Source of the DNA: an uncultured Candidatus Saccharibacteria bacterium
GTDB taxonomy: Bacteria > Patescibacteriota > Saccharimonadia > Saccharimonadales > Saccharimonadaceae
Reading direction: 5' to 3'
DNA: 64,000 nt
Assembly: GCA_937936045.1 (NCBI GenBank)
Contig: CALGXC010000003.1
Location: forward strand, 1 to 64,000
Shown: one piece after another, positions 57,759 through 64,000 of the stretch
How positions within the stretch are numbered: position 1 is the first letter of the stretch
Layout: each line of letters starts with the position of its first letter
Program-made: the position numbers and the translations under genes
The notes under the pieces: model-generated
The model's input: the letters and a program-made list of their open reading frames with translations, nothing else
Databases searched by the model: none
Told to the model about the DNA's origin: nothing

Positions 57759-58031
57759 TTAAAGAACAACAACTTGCGTTCGGCGTTCTGATTTGCCGGT
57801 AAACTTGGTTTTCTTAACTGACTTAAAGCCAACTACGCCATTTTTTGCAGCGTGGATGGTGAAATTGCGGCTAACGTATGTGCCGTCACCAGCGATCTTT
57901 GTGGCACCAGTTTGGCGGACCAAGACCTGTCCAGCAGTAACTTTTTGGCCACCAAATCGCTTAACGCCAAGACGTTGACCAGCATTGTTGTGGATATTCT
58001 TACTAGAACCACCAGCTTTAACCTTTGACAT
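57759..58031 (-). CDS. rpmA: 50S ribosomal protein bL27
   Basis: A 90-residue protein near the peptidyl-transferase centre. SKVKAGGSSKNIHNNAGQRLGVKRFGGQ is the conserved start, and VRQTGATKIAGDGTYVSRNFTIHA the core. It starts directly with the conserved region, so no N-terminal peptide needs removal. AAGGAG precedes the ATG. It is separated from rplU, with which it usually pairs. Confidence 0.96.
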   Translation of the reverse strand: MSKVKAGGSSKNIHNNAGQRLGVKRFGGQKVTAGQVLVRQTGATKIAGDGTYVSRNFTIHAAKNGVVGFKSVKKTKFTGKSERRTQVVVL

Positions 58032-58069
58032 TCTTTACTCCTTATAGTTTCTATAAAACAATCTGTTCT

Positions 58070-58098
58070 AGTTTATCGAAAATAAAGCCAGTTGTCAA
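58070..58098 (-). promoter_or_regulatory. Promoter of rpmA
   Basis: Minus strand TTGACA (58098-58093), 17 bases, TAAACT (58075-58070). The -35 overlaps the stop of the upstream methyltransferase gene. Confidence 0.65.
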
Positions 58099-59288
58099 GC
58101 GGTTTTGGCTATATCTGCGGGTTTTAATACCAATATTTCTCTGGCAACAACTTGATCTTCACGGTAATATAAGAGGTTTTTATCGATAATTTGCTGATAT
58201 CCAAGTTTTTTAAGATTTTTTATCAGAGGTAGGTGAGTAAATTTACCTTCGTGATTTTGCCACGCTGGAACGGCTATACAAAGTGTCGTGTCTGGGCGGA
58301 TTTGCGAGTGGATATTTTTCAGAAAATCACTAATTATGTGATTGCAATTTCCGACTACTTCGTGAAGTTTTTCTGGGCTAGGTGGCGCGGAAAACGGCTG
58401 ACCTAAATATGTTTCGCAAACAATTCGAGAAATCCGCTCCTTCTGTTCATTTGTTAATTTTATAGAGGTAGCGTCGGCCTGATGCGCTTGCCAGAAAGTG
58501 TTTGTCGAAAAAGTTTTTTCCGCCCAGCTCATATTTTCGGTTGTGTAAGATATCATCTTGTCGCTCAAATCGCTGCCATAAGCATTCACGCCGATAAGTG
58601 CAGCTTCTTGTAATACCGTTCCTGTGCCACAAAACGGATCCCAGAGGTAATCGTTAGGTTTTGCGCCAGACAGGTTAATCATAATTTGCGCAAGCTTGGG
58701 CGGAAGCATTCCCACGAAGGCGTCGCGCTTTGGTCGTCCGCGGTCGCGCTGAGTGTACGAATTGATATTTTGAGCGCCACAACTTTCAGCAATTATCAAA
58801 TCTCCGTACACGTTCTTGGCTATAATAATTTCAATTTTCGCCTCAGACCTGCCGAGTTTATTATTGTGAGAGGTCGCAGTGGACAATGCGGCGGTTTTAT
58901 TAGGAATTAGGCGCAAACTAACGCCAGATTTTTTCAAGTTGTTTTTTAAGATAATTCCGATTTTTTGGACGTTCCTCGGATCTGTTTTATTGCCATAAAA
59001 GCTTATTCCAAGCGTTATTTTTTTCTGGCTATGTGAAAGTTTTTTCGTGTATTTTTCAGCAATAATTTTTGAGGTTTGGAGTAGGGTGTTGTGGTCTGAT
59101 TTTTGCGATTTTATCTTCGTGATGACTTGTCCACATTTAATCGTTCCGCCGAGATTGTCAATTGATAAATTGTCGCAATTAACCATAGCGGCTTGATTGG
59201 AGATTTTTTGGACATTTTGAGCGCCGTAAACAGCCTCTAATTCAGCGATAGAGATTTCTGGCTGGCGACCGAGAATAGCTATAAACAT
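58095..59288 (-). CDS. TRM11-like SAM-dependent RNA methyltransferase
   Basis: A 397-residue protein. The N-terminal half (about 1-170, ILGRQPEISIAELEAVYGAQNVQ) resembles the THUMP-containing region of TRM11/Trm14, and the C-terminal half is a Rossmann methyltransferase: WDPFCGTGTVLQEAALIGVNAYGSDLS binds SAM. The family modifies guanosine in tRNA with DPPYG as the catalytic motif; here the equivalent position reads CETYLGQP, so the exact activity is uncertain. It is leaderless (TATAAT six bases before ATG 59288). Confidence 0.8.
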   Translation of the reverse strand: MFIAILGRQPEISIAELEAVYGAQNVQKISNQAAMVNCDNLSIDNLGGTIKCGQVITKIKSQKSDHNTLLQTSKIIAEKYTKKLSHSQKKITLGISFYGNKTDPRNVQKIGIILKNNLKKSGVSLRLIPNKTAALSTATSHNNKLGRSEAKIEIIIAKNVYGDLIIAESCGAQNINSYTQRDRGRPKRDAFVGMLPPKLAQIMINLSGAKPNDYLWDPFCGTGTVLQEAALIGVNAYGSDLSDKMISYTTENMSWAEKTFSTNTFWQAHQADATSIKLTNEQKERISRIVCETYLGQPFSAPPSPEKLHEVVGNCNHIISDFLKNIHSQIRPDTTLCIAVPAWQNHEGKFTHLPLIKNLKKLGYQQIIDKNLLYYREDQVVAREILVLKPADIAKTA

Positions 59289-59294
59289 GTCGTA

Positions 59295-59300
59295 ATTATA
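59295..59300 (-). promoter_or_regulatory. -10 element of the TRM11-like gene (leaderless)
   Basis: TATAAT on the minus strand, six bases before ATG 59288. Confidence 0.65.
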
Positions 59301-59313
59301 ACATTTATCGTGG

Positions 59314-59319
59314 TATAAT
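59314..59319 (+). promoter_or_regulatory. -10 element of the flippase-like gene (leaderless)
   Basis: TATAAT, seven bases before ATG 59327. An in-frame ATG at 59318 lies within this hexamer and is therefore not the start. Confidence 0.65.
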
Positions 59320-59326
59320 GAAGGTT

Positions 59327-60394
59327 ATGTTACCGAAGGTGTTGCAATTGTTAAAGTCGCCACGAGCTGTTATGAGCGTTTTGACGTTGGCGGTTTTGGC
59401 AATAATAATTTTTCTATCTCGGCATGAGCTAGTGAAGGCGTGGAATCTGTTTTTGCACGCAGATTTATGGCTATTATTCTTACTATTGCCGTTTCAGATT
59501 ATCGTGTACTTCGCTGGCGGCGAGATGATTTTTTCGTATTTAAGAGAGAAGAATCTGATTCATCATATTTCCAGGTTGGAGCAGACGAGGATTGCGCTGG
59601 AGCTTAATTTGGTCAATCATATTTTTCCGTCGGGCGGAGTTAGTGGAATTTCGTATACCACGTGGCGAATGCATAAACTTGGCGTGAGTTCGGCGCGTTC
59701 GACATTTGCGCAGGTGATTCGTTACGTTACGGGATTTTTGTCGCTTTTGGTTTTGTTGGTGATTGCTGTGCTGGCGCTGGCTATTGACGGCAAGGTTAAT
59801 CGTTATATCGTTGCGGCTAGCTTCTTGCTGATTATCGTGGTTTTGGCGCTGACGTTTGGTCTGATTTTCGTGTTTTCGTCAAAGCGACGTATGCAAATGA
59901 CTGCTGCTAAATTGTCTAAGTTCATCAATACATTGGTAAAAATTGCAACCTTGGGCAAGAAGCGACGAGTAATGAAGTCGAAGAAAGTCGAAGAGTTTTT
60001 TGTTGATATGCAGGACGATTTTCAAGATTTATCCAATCATCCGAAGCTTCTAATAAAACCGATGATTTGGGGAACTGTCTACACTGTTTTTGACGTGGCG
60101 ATGTTTGCTGTGGCGTTTCTGTCGCTGGGTGTTTTTGTTAATCCGGCGATTTTGATGGTTGGATACGGCGTGGCGGGATTGGCAGCGATTGTCGTGTTTA
60201 CTCCCGGAGGAACCGGCGTTTATGAAACTATTATGATTATTTTCTTAAGTATGGCAGGCACTCCGCCGGATTTGGCGATTGCTGGAATAATTCTGACGCG
60301 AGCAATTTTACTTACTGGCACGATTATCTTTGGCTATATTTTCTATCAACACGCACTGATTAAATACGGCAAGCCAGATGATTCCCAGATTTAG
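59327..60394 (+). CDS. Flippase-like / lysylphosphatidylglycerol synthase TM-region protein
   Basis: A 355-residue integral membrane protein (UPF0104/AglD-like). About eight membrane segments; SRLEQTRIALELNLVNHIFPSGGVSGISYTTWRM and FTPGGTGVYETIMIIFLSMAGTPPDLAIAGIILTRAI are the family signatures. Members flip or modify lipids in the membrane, but substrates differ. The gene overlaps xseA by 17 bases. Start ATG 59327. Confidence 0.9.
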   Translation: MLPKVLQLLKSPRAVMSVLTLAVLAIIIFLSRHELVKAWNLFLHADLWLLFLLLPFQIIVYFAGGEMIFSYLREKNLIHHISRLEQTRIALELNLVNHIFPSGGVSGISYTTWRMHKLGVSSARSTFAQVIRYVTGFLSLLVLLVIAVLALAIDGKVNRYIVAASFLLIIVVLALTFGLIFVFSSKRRMQMTAAKLSKFINTLVKIATLGKKRRVMKSKKVEEFFVDMQDDFQDLSNHPKLLIKPMIWGTVYTVFDVAMFAVAFLSLGVFVNPAILMVGYGVAGLAAIVVFTPGGTGVYETIMIIFLSMAGTPPDLAIAGIILTRAILLTGTIIFGYIFYQHALIKYGKPDDSQI

Positions 60395-61478
60395 CGTTAG
60401 CAATTTCATAGCAGTTGTCAATCAAACTTTTGACGTGGCTTTTGCTGGGACGGTTGAAGTTGAGGGTGAAGTTTCTGGCCTCAAGTCTTATCCTCCGAAA
60501 TATGCTTTTTTCGATCTGAAGGATGACGATGGGCTGGTTCGGTGTTTCGTTGGTTTTAGCAATTTACGCACGCCAATTGAAGATGGAATGAAAGTTGTCG
60601 TTCGGGCAATGCCGGCGCTTAGGGATAATGGTGCCTTTAGTCTGAACATTCAAGAGATTCGTCCATTAGGCAAGGGAAGTTTGAAACGAAGTTTTGAGCT
60701 TTTGAAGCAAAAATTGACAGTCGAGGGCTTGTTTAATTCTGAAAGAAAGCGTCCATTACCGCAATATCCTCAGAGGGTGGCTGTTATCTCCAGCACGAAA
60801 GCGGCAGGGTATGCTGACTTTATGAAGATTTCTAGCGAACGTTGGGGCGGTGTGAAATTCGTAGTCGCCGATGTTAATGTACAGGGCGTGAATGCTGCAG
60901 ATCAAGCTGTGCGAGCAATATCCTATTTTAATCAAATGTCAGAATCTCCAGATGTGATTGTTTTAATCCGTGGCGGTGGTAGTGCGGAGGATTTGGCGAG
61001 TTTTAACGATGAAAAACTGGTGCGAGCGGTGGCGAGTAGTCGCATTCCGACAATGACTGGAATTGGTCATGAAATTGATGAGAGTTTATGTGATTTGGCG
61101 GCGGACGTTCGCGCAGCTACGCCGAGTAATGCCGCGCAATTGCTGTTTCCTGACAAGCGAGAAGTGATTCGGCATTTGCATTACAGGCTAATTGACGCGA
61201 AAGATTCAATTTGTAGAGCTATCGAAGAACAGTCGCTTAATGCAACATTGTTGCAGAAAGAGGCGCTAAAACAGTGGTCAAGTCGTGTGGATGCGGCTGT
61301 AAATGCAACATTGTTGCAACAAAAAGTCATCGCTGAGTATGATCCGGAAATGGCGCTGCGTCGTGGTTATGCAATGATCAAGGGTGATTTACAGATTGGT
61401 AATACTGTAGAGATTACAACAAAAGATATAATTATGAAAGCGAGGATTGAGAATAGTGAACAACGATATGACAATTGA
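60378..61478 (+). CDS. xseA: Exodeoxyribonuclease VII large subunit
   Basis: A 366-residue nuclease subunit. An OB fold starts the protein (FSVSNFIAVVNQTFDVAFAGTVEVEGEVSGLKSYPPKYAFFDLKDDDG), and the catalytic part has RVAVISSTKAAGYADF, VIVLIRGGGSAEDLASFNDEKLVRAVA and MTGIGHEIDESLCDLAADVRAATPSNAAQLL. It is about 80 residues shorter than usual in the coiled-coil region. It ends in YAMIKGD. The 3' end overlaps xseB. The complex degrades single-stranded DNA. Confidence 0.94.
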   Translation: MIPRFSVSNFIAVVNQTFDVAFAGTVEVEGEVSGLKSYPPKYAFFDLKDDDGLVRCFVGFSNLRTPIEDGMKVVVRAMPALRDNGAFSLNIQEIRPLGKGSLKRSFELLKQKLTVEGLFNSERKRPLPQYPQRVAVISSTKAAGYADFMKISSERWGGVKFVVADVNVQGVNAADQAVRAISYFNQMSESPDVIVLIRGGGSAEDLASFNDEKLVRAVASSRIPTMTGIGHEIDESLCDLAADVRAATPSNAAQLLFPDKREVIRHLHYRLIDAKDSICRAIEEQSLNATLLQKEALKQWSSRVDAAVNATLLQQKVIAEYDPEMALRRGYAMIKGDLQIGNTVEITTKDIIMKARIENSEQRYDN

Positions 61479-61656
61479 GCAAATGATGGCTGAATTGAAC
61501 GAGCAAATCGCGTGGTTTCAAGGCGATGATTTTAATCTGGACGAGGCAAAACAGAGGTTTATTGAGGCGAGAGAATTATCAAAAAAAATTACTGCCACGC
61601 TGGAAGATATGCGACATGATATCGAGGTTCTTAGCGAGGATTTTAACGCTGAGTAG
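61456..61656 (+). CDS. xseB: Exodeoxyribonuclease VII small subunit
   Basis: A 66-residue subunit that regulates XseA: MTIEQMMAELNEQIAWFQGDDFNLDEAKQRFIEARELSKKIT is the helical hairpin typical of XseB. GTG 61456 is chosen because GAGG lies ten bases ahead; ATG 61468 is an alternative. It overlaps xseA by 23 bases, which suggests coupling. Confidence 0.9.
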   Translation: MNNDMTIEQMMAELNEQIAWFQGDDFNLDEAKQRFIEARELSKKITATLEDMRHDIEVLSEDFNAE

Positions 61657-61683
61657 GATCTTTACACCAATTAAAGCATAAGC

Positions 61684-61689
61684 TATACT
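61684..61689 (+). promoter_or_regulatory. -10 element of the 61697 gene (leaderless)
   Basis: TATACT, seven bases before ATG 61697. Confidence 0.55.
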
Positions 61690-61696
61690 TTACAAT

Positions 61697-62356
61697 ATGA
61701 TGACGAGAGATAAGAGTGAGCGTGGCTCAGTTAATGGCTGGATGGTCGGTACAATCGGCTGTCTGATATTGTTTTTGATTGCTGGATCTTTGGCAATTTG
61801 GGCGTATATGCAATACTCCCGAGAAAAAAGCAGTGTTGATAGTAAAGTGGCAATTGAAGTTGCTAAGGGGAAGAGCGAGCAAGCCGAATCAGACCAGAAG
61901 AAATTTTCCGAAGAAGCAAAAAACCCGCGTATTGAATTTGTTGGTCCTGCTGAATATGGTCGAGTATCGTTCATGTACCCAAAAACTTGGAGTGTATATA
62001 TAGGGAATGACGGCAGCGACAGGGGTGATTACAAAGCTTATCTTCATCCTGTTTCAGTTCCTTCGACAACTAATAAAAATAGTCGGTTTGCATTAAGGCT
62101 GGAGATTATCAATAAGAATATGGATACGGTGCTAAATGATTATCAATCACGACTAAAGAAGGGTGAATTGACCTCAAGTAGCACTGAGTTTAACGGAATT
62201 TCAGCAACTCGGATTGATGGTACGTTTGAGAAAGAATTGCGTGGCTCTGTGGTTTTGATGAAAGTTCGCGATAAAACTATTCGTTTTTCAACCGACGCGG
62301 ATACATTTAAGCCAGATTTCCAGACTATATTGAGCACTGTAAAAATCTCTGAATAG
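61697..62356 (+). CDS. Membrane-anchored PsbP-like protein of unknown function
   Basis: A 219-residue protein: an N-terminal membrane segment (GWMVGTIGCLILFLIAGSLAIWAYMQYS), a charged helical stalk (about 45-72) and an extracellular domain of about 140 residues (YGRVSFMYPKTWSVYIGNDG, FALRLEIINKNMDTVLNDYQSRLKKG, GISATRIDGTFEKELRGSVVLMKV) that resembles PsbP/DUF-type small domains. The actual family is uncertain. The start could be ATG 61697 or 61700. It is leaderless. Confidence 0.65.
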   Translation: MMTRDKSERGSVNGWMVGTIGCLILFLIAGSLAIWAYMQYSREKSSVDSKVAIEVAKGKSEQAESDQKKFSEEAKNPRIEFVGPAEYGRVSFMYPKTWSVYIGNDGSDRGDYKAYLHPVSVPSTTNKNSRFALRLEIINKNMDTVLNDYQSRLKKGELTSSSTEFNGISATRIDGTFEKELRGSVVLMKVRDKTIRFSTDADTFKPDFQTILSTVKISE

Positions 62357-62377
62357 AAAAACCCAGTATATATTTGC

Positions 62378-62383
62378 TATACT
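62378..62383 (+). promoter_or_regulatory. -10 element of the histidine kinase gene (leaderless)
   Basis: TATACT, eight bases before ATG 62392. Confidence 0.55.
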
Positions 62384-62391
62384 AGAATTGT

Positions 62392-63108
62392 ATGGCAGAT
62401 AAAGAGTGGAGTGATGCTGATTTTGGGGGATTGCCGAGCGTTTTGGTGGCGGCACACGAGCTGAAAACGCCGCTGGCTTTGATTAGGCAATTGGCGCTAT
62501 TGTTGGACGACGATTTAACCAGCTATGCCGATAAAACTCAGATTCAGCAGCGAATTATCTGGACTTCTGATCAGGCGTTGCAGCTTACGATTGATTTGGC
62601 AAATTCAGCCAATTTAACGCCGTCGTTATTTCCGCTTGAGCCGGTCAATCCGTTGGCTTTATGTCAGCAAGTGGCGATGGAAACGAAGTTCAACGCAATA
62701 CTTTATGGGCGAAAAGTTAGCTGGCCTAAGAGTAGTCGAAATAGTCAATTGATATTAGCGAACCGAACACTTTTGGGGCGAATTTTAGCGAACTTTTTGA
62801 ATAACGCGTTGGCGTATACTGAGGACGGATCGGAGATTAAGGTTTCGGTTAAGGCGACAAAAGATGCCGTGAGAATGAGCGTGCGGGATTTTGGGCCGAT
62901 GATGAGTTTGAGGGAATATCGGCTTTTGCTTGATGAAATGGAAACGCGAAAAACTGTGCGAACGAGGCCAGAAAGTAGCGGGCTGGGGATTTACGTGGCG
63001 AATCAATTTGCGCGGGCGATGAATGGGCGAATTGGTCTGATTCGTCACCGTGATGGACTAACTTTTTATGTAGAAATGCCAATTAGTCGGCAGTTGAGCT
63101 TGATATGA
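62392..63108 (+). CDS. Cytoplasmic histidine kinase without sensor domain
   Basis: A 238-residue kinase consisting only of the DHp and catalytic domains. The H-box is AAHELKTPLALIRQLALLLDD with His22; the N-box is GRILANFLNNALAYTEDGS, the G1-type loop VRDFGPMM and G2 SSGLGIYVANQFARAM. There is no membrane segment or PAS/GAF domain, so any signal must come from a partner or through its own dimer. It overlaps the next gene, a response regulator, by four bases (ATGA). Confidence 0.92.
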   Translation: MADKEWSDADFGGLPSVLVAAHELKTPLALIRQLALLLDDDLTSYADKTQIQQRIIWTSDQALQLTIDLANSANLTPSLFPLEPVNPLALCQQVAMETKFNAILYGRKVSWPKSSRNSQLILANRTLLGRILANFLNNALAYTEDGSEIKVSVKATKDAVRMSVRDFGPMMSLREYRLLLDEMETRKTVRTRPESSGLGIYVANQFARAMNGRIGLIRHRDGLTFYVEMPISRQLSLI

Positions 63109-63476
63109 AAAAACTGTTAATTGTTGAGGACGATAAGAATTGGGCGGATATTCTGGGTAAGTTTGCCGCGGATGTCGGCGCGGAATATCAAGTGGTGGTT
63201 TCTGGCGGTCAGGCGATTGAAATTATTGACGATTGGCAACCTGACGCTTTAATTTTGGATATGCTGTTGGCTGGCGAAACGGCGATTGCTTTGTTGAATG
63301 AGCTACGATCGTACGCGGATTTGGCAAGTTTGCCGATTGTGGTTTGTACGAATATCGACGTTAAAATGGACGATTTGCGTCCGCTTGGCGTGAAGGCAAT
63401 TTTGAATAAAACATCGATGCGTCCGAATGAGGCGCGGGCGATTTTTCGCGAGGTTCTAAATGACGGGGCAGAGTGA
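63105..63476 (+). CDS. Stand-alone response regulator receiver protein (kinase partner)
   Basis: A 123-residue REC domain: acidic residues EDD at 8-10, phosphoacceptor Asp52 in ALILDMLLAGE, Thr in VVCTNI and Lys in ILNKTSM. No output domain is present. Co-translated with the kinase by overlap and overlapping recO by 17 bases. It is the second output-free receiver in the window, so signalling may run by contact or phosphorelay. Confidence 0.92.
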   Translation: MKKLLIVEDDKNWADILGKFAADVGAEYQVVVSGGQAIEIIDDWQPDALILDMLLAGETAIALLNELRSYADLASLPIVVCTNIDVKMDDLRPLGVKAILNKTSMRPNEARAIFREVLNDGAE

Positions 63477-64000
63477 ACGAGTAAAAGCAATTGTTTTGAG
63501 GCGAACGAATTACGCCGAAGCTGACCGAGTTTTGCAATTATTAACCCCGAAAGGTCGACGTAGCGTGATCGCAAAAGGTGTGCGTCGGGAGCGCAGTAAA
63601 TTAGCGGGCGGAATTGAATTATTCGCGATTTGCGACGTGGTTATTCGTTCTGGTCGGGGCGATTTGGGGCTATTAACTTCCGCTCGATTGTCGGCGTTTT
63701 ATCGGCATATTTTGGAGGATTATGATCGGATGCAGTTTGCGTATTCGGTAATGAAATTGGTTTCTGCGGCGAGTGAAAATATTGACGAACCAGAGTGGTA
63801 TTATGTGCTGAGCCAAGTTTTGGAGCAATTGAATAATCCCGCGATAAACCAAAAATTGATTGAAACGTGGTTTTATTTGCAATACGCGAGTTTGCTGGGA
63901 GATGAGCTGAATCTTCGCACGGACGTAACGACTGCGGCGCTACTTCCTGATAAAAAATATATGTACGATAGCGCAGAAAAAGGTTTGAGATTGGCAGAGC
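63460..64000 (+). CDS. recO: DNA repair protein RecO (3' truncated by the window edge)
   Basis: ATG 63460 opens a frame that runs to the end of the window (180 codons visible). It begins MTGQSERVKAIVLRRTNYAE, then ADRVLQLLTPKGRRSVIAKGVRR, the RecO OB-fold start, followed by LAGGIELFAICDVVIRSGRGDLGLLTSARL. RecO anneals single strands and, with RecR/RecF, loads RecA. It overlaps the upstream response-regulator gene by 17 bases, so it is in the same operon. The remaining C-terminus, with any zinc site, lies outside. Confidence 0.92.
   Translation, partial: MTGQSERVKAIVLRRTNYAEADRVLQLLTPKGRRSVIAKGVRRERSKLAGGIELFAICDVVIRSGRGDLGLLTSARLSAFYRHILEDYDRMQFAYSVMKLVSAASENIDEPEWYYVLSQVLEQLNNPAINQKLIETWFYLQYASLLGDELNLRTDVTTAALLPDKKYMYDSAEKGLRLAE

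Noticed and set aside
59318..59320. ATG 59318 as start of the flippase-like gene
   Set aside because: It lies within the TATAAT of the promoter; ATG 59327 is the first start codon after the expected transcription start.

Overview
The window looks like part of a small, moderately AT-rich Patescibacteria (CPR) chromosome, most likely a Saccharibacteria (TM7) relative. I infer this from short, tightly packed genes, reduced versions of housekeeping enzymes (a ProRS without the editing insertion, a MurD and an XseA shorter than usual), Gram-positive style surface genes, many small genes without recognisable homology, and promoters placed directly on start codons. UGA is a normal stop here and an RF2 gene is present, so this is not a code-25 lineage. 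No tRNA, rRNA, CRISPR array, prophage or insertion sequence was seen, and no gene-free stretch exceeds 300 bases.

Layout. 1-4113: a surface-protein locus (RCC1-repeat protein with a WxL-like C-terminus, a small LANTG-tailed protein, a second WxL-like protein, a DUF916/WxIP-like membrane protein) that resembles the csc/WxL clusters of lactobacilli and enterococci. 4143-12693: a LiaF-like membrane protein, a Fic protein, T-box controlled ileS, an LAETG surface protein, a Tim44/DUF3137-like membrane protein, galU, rplU. 12789-20138: parA-parB, lepB and an LCP protein expressed from overlapping divergent promoters, prmC, prfA. 20199-25327: lineage-specific unknown genes between rpmE, rpsB and tsf. 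25375-33519: recF, then frr-NTase-uppS-rseP-CPBP-proS, greA, lysS. 33538-41650: DUF2207 and CNNM proteins, a PadR-linked MacB-type ABC operon with PspC, uppP. 41729-50628: a collagen-like protein, serS, hpf, secA, an M16 peptidase, murD, hpt. 50680-64000: prfB, ftsE-ftsX-CHAP hydrolase-ctpA, a single-domain response regulator, rpmA, a TRM11-like methyltransferase, a flippase-like protein, xseA-xseB, a sensorless histidine kinase with a response regulator, and the start of recO.

How the parts fit. The window carries much of an envelope programme: lipid-carrier synthesis and recycling (uppS, uppP), wall precursor synthesis (murD), polymer attachment (LCP), division-coupled wall hydrolysis (ftsEX with a CHAP protein), secretion (secA, lepB, rseP, ctpA) and surface display (the csc-like locus, LAxTG proteins, collagen-like protein). 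That suits an organism living on the surface of another bacterium. The most striking sequence-level signal is that about 25 transcription units place a TATAAT-like -10 element 6-10 bases before the start codon, so their mRNAs should be leaderless, while genes inside operons carry Shine-Dalgarno sites.
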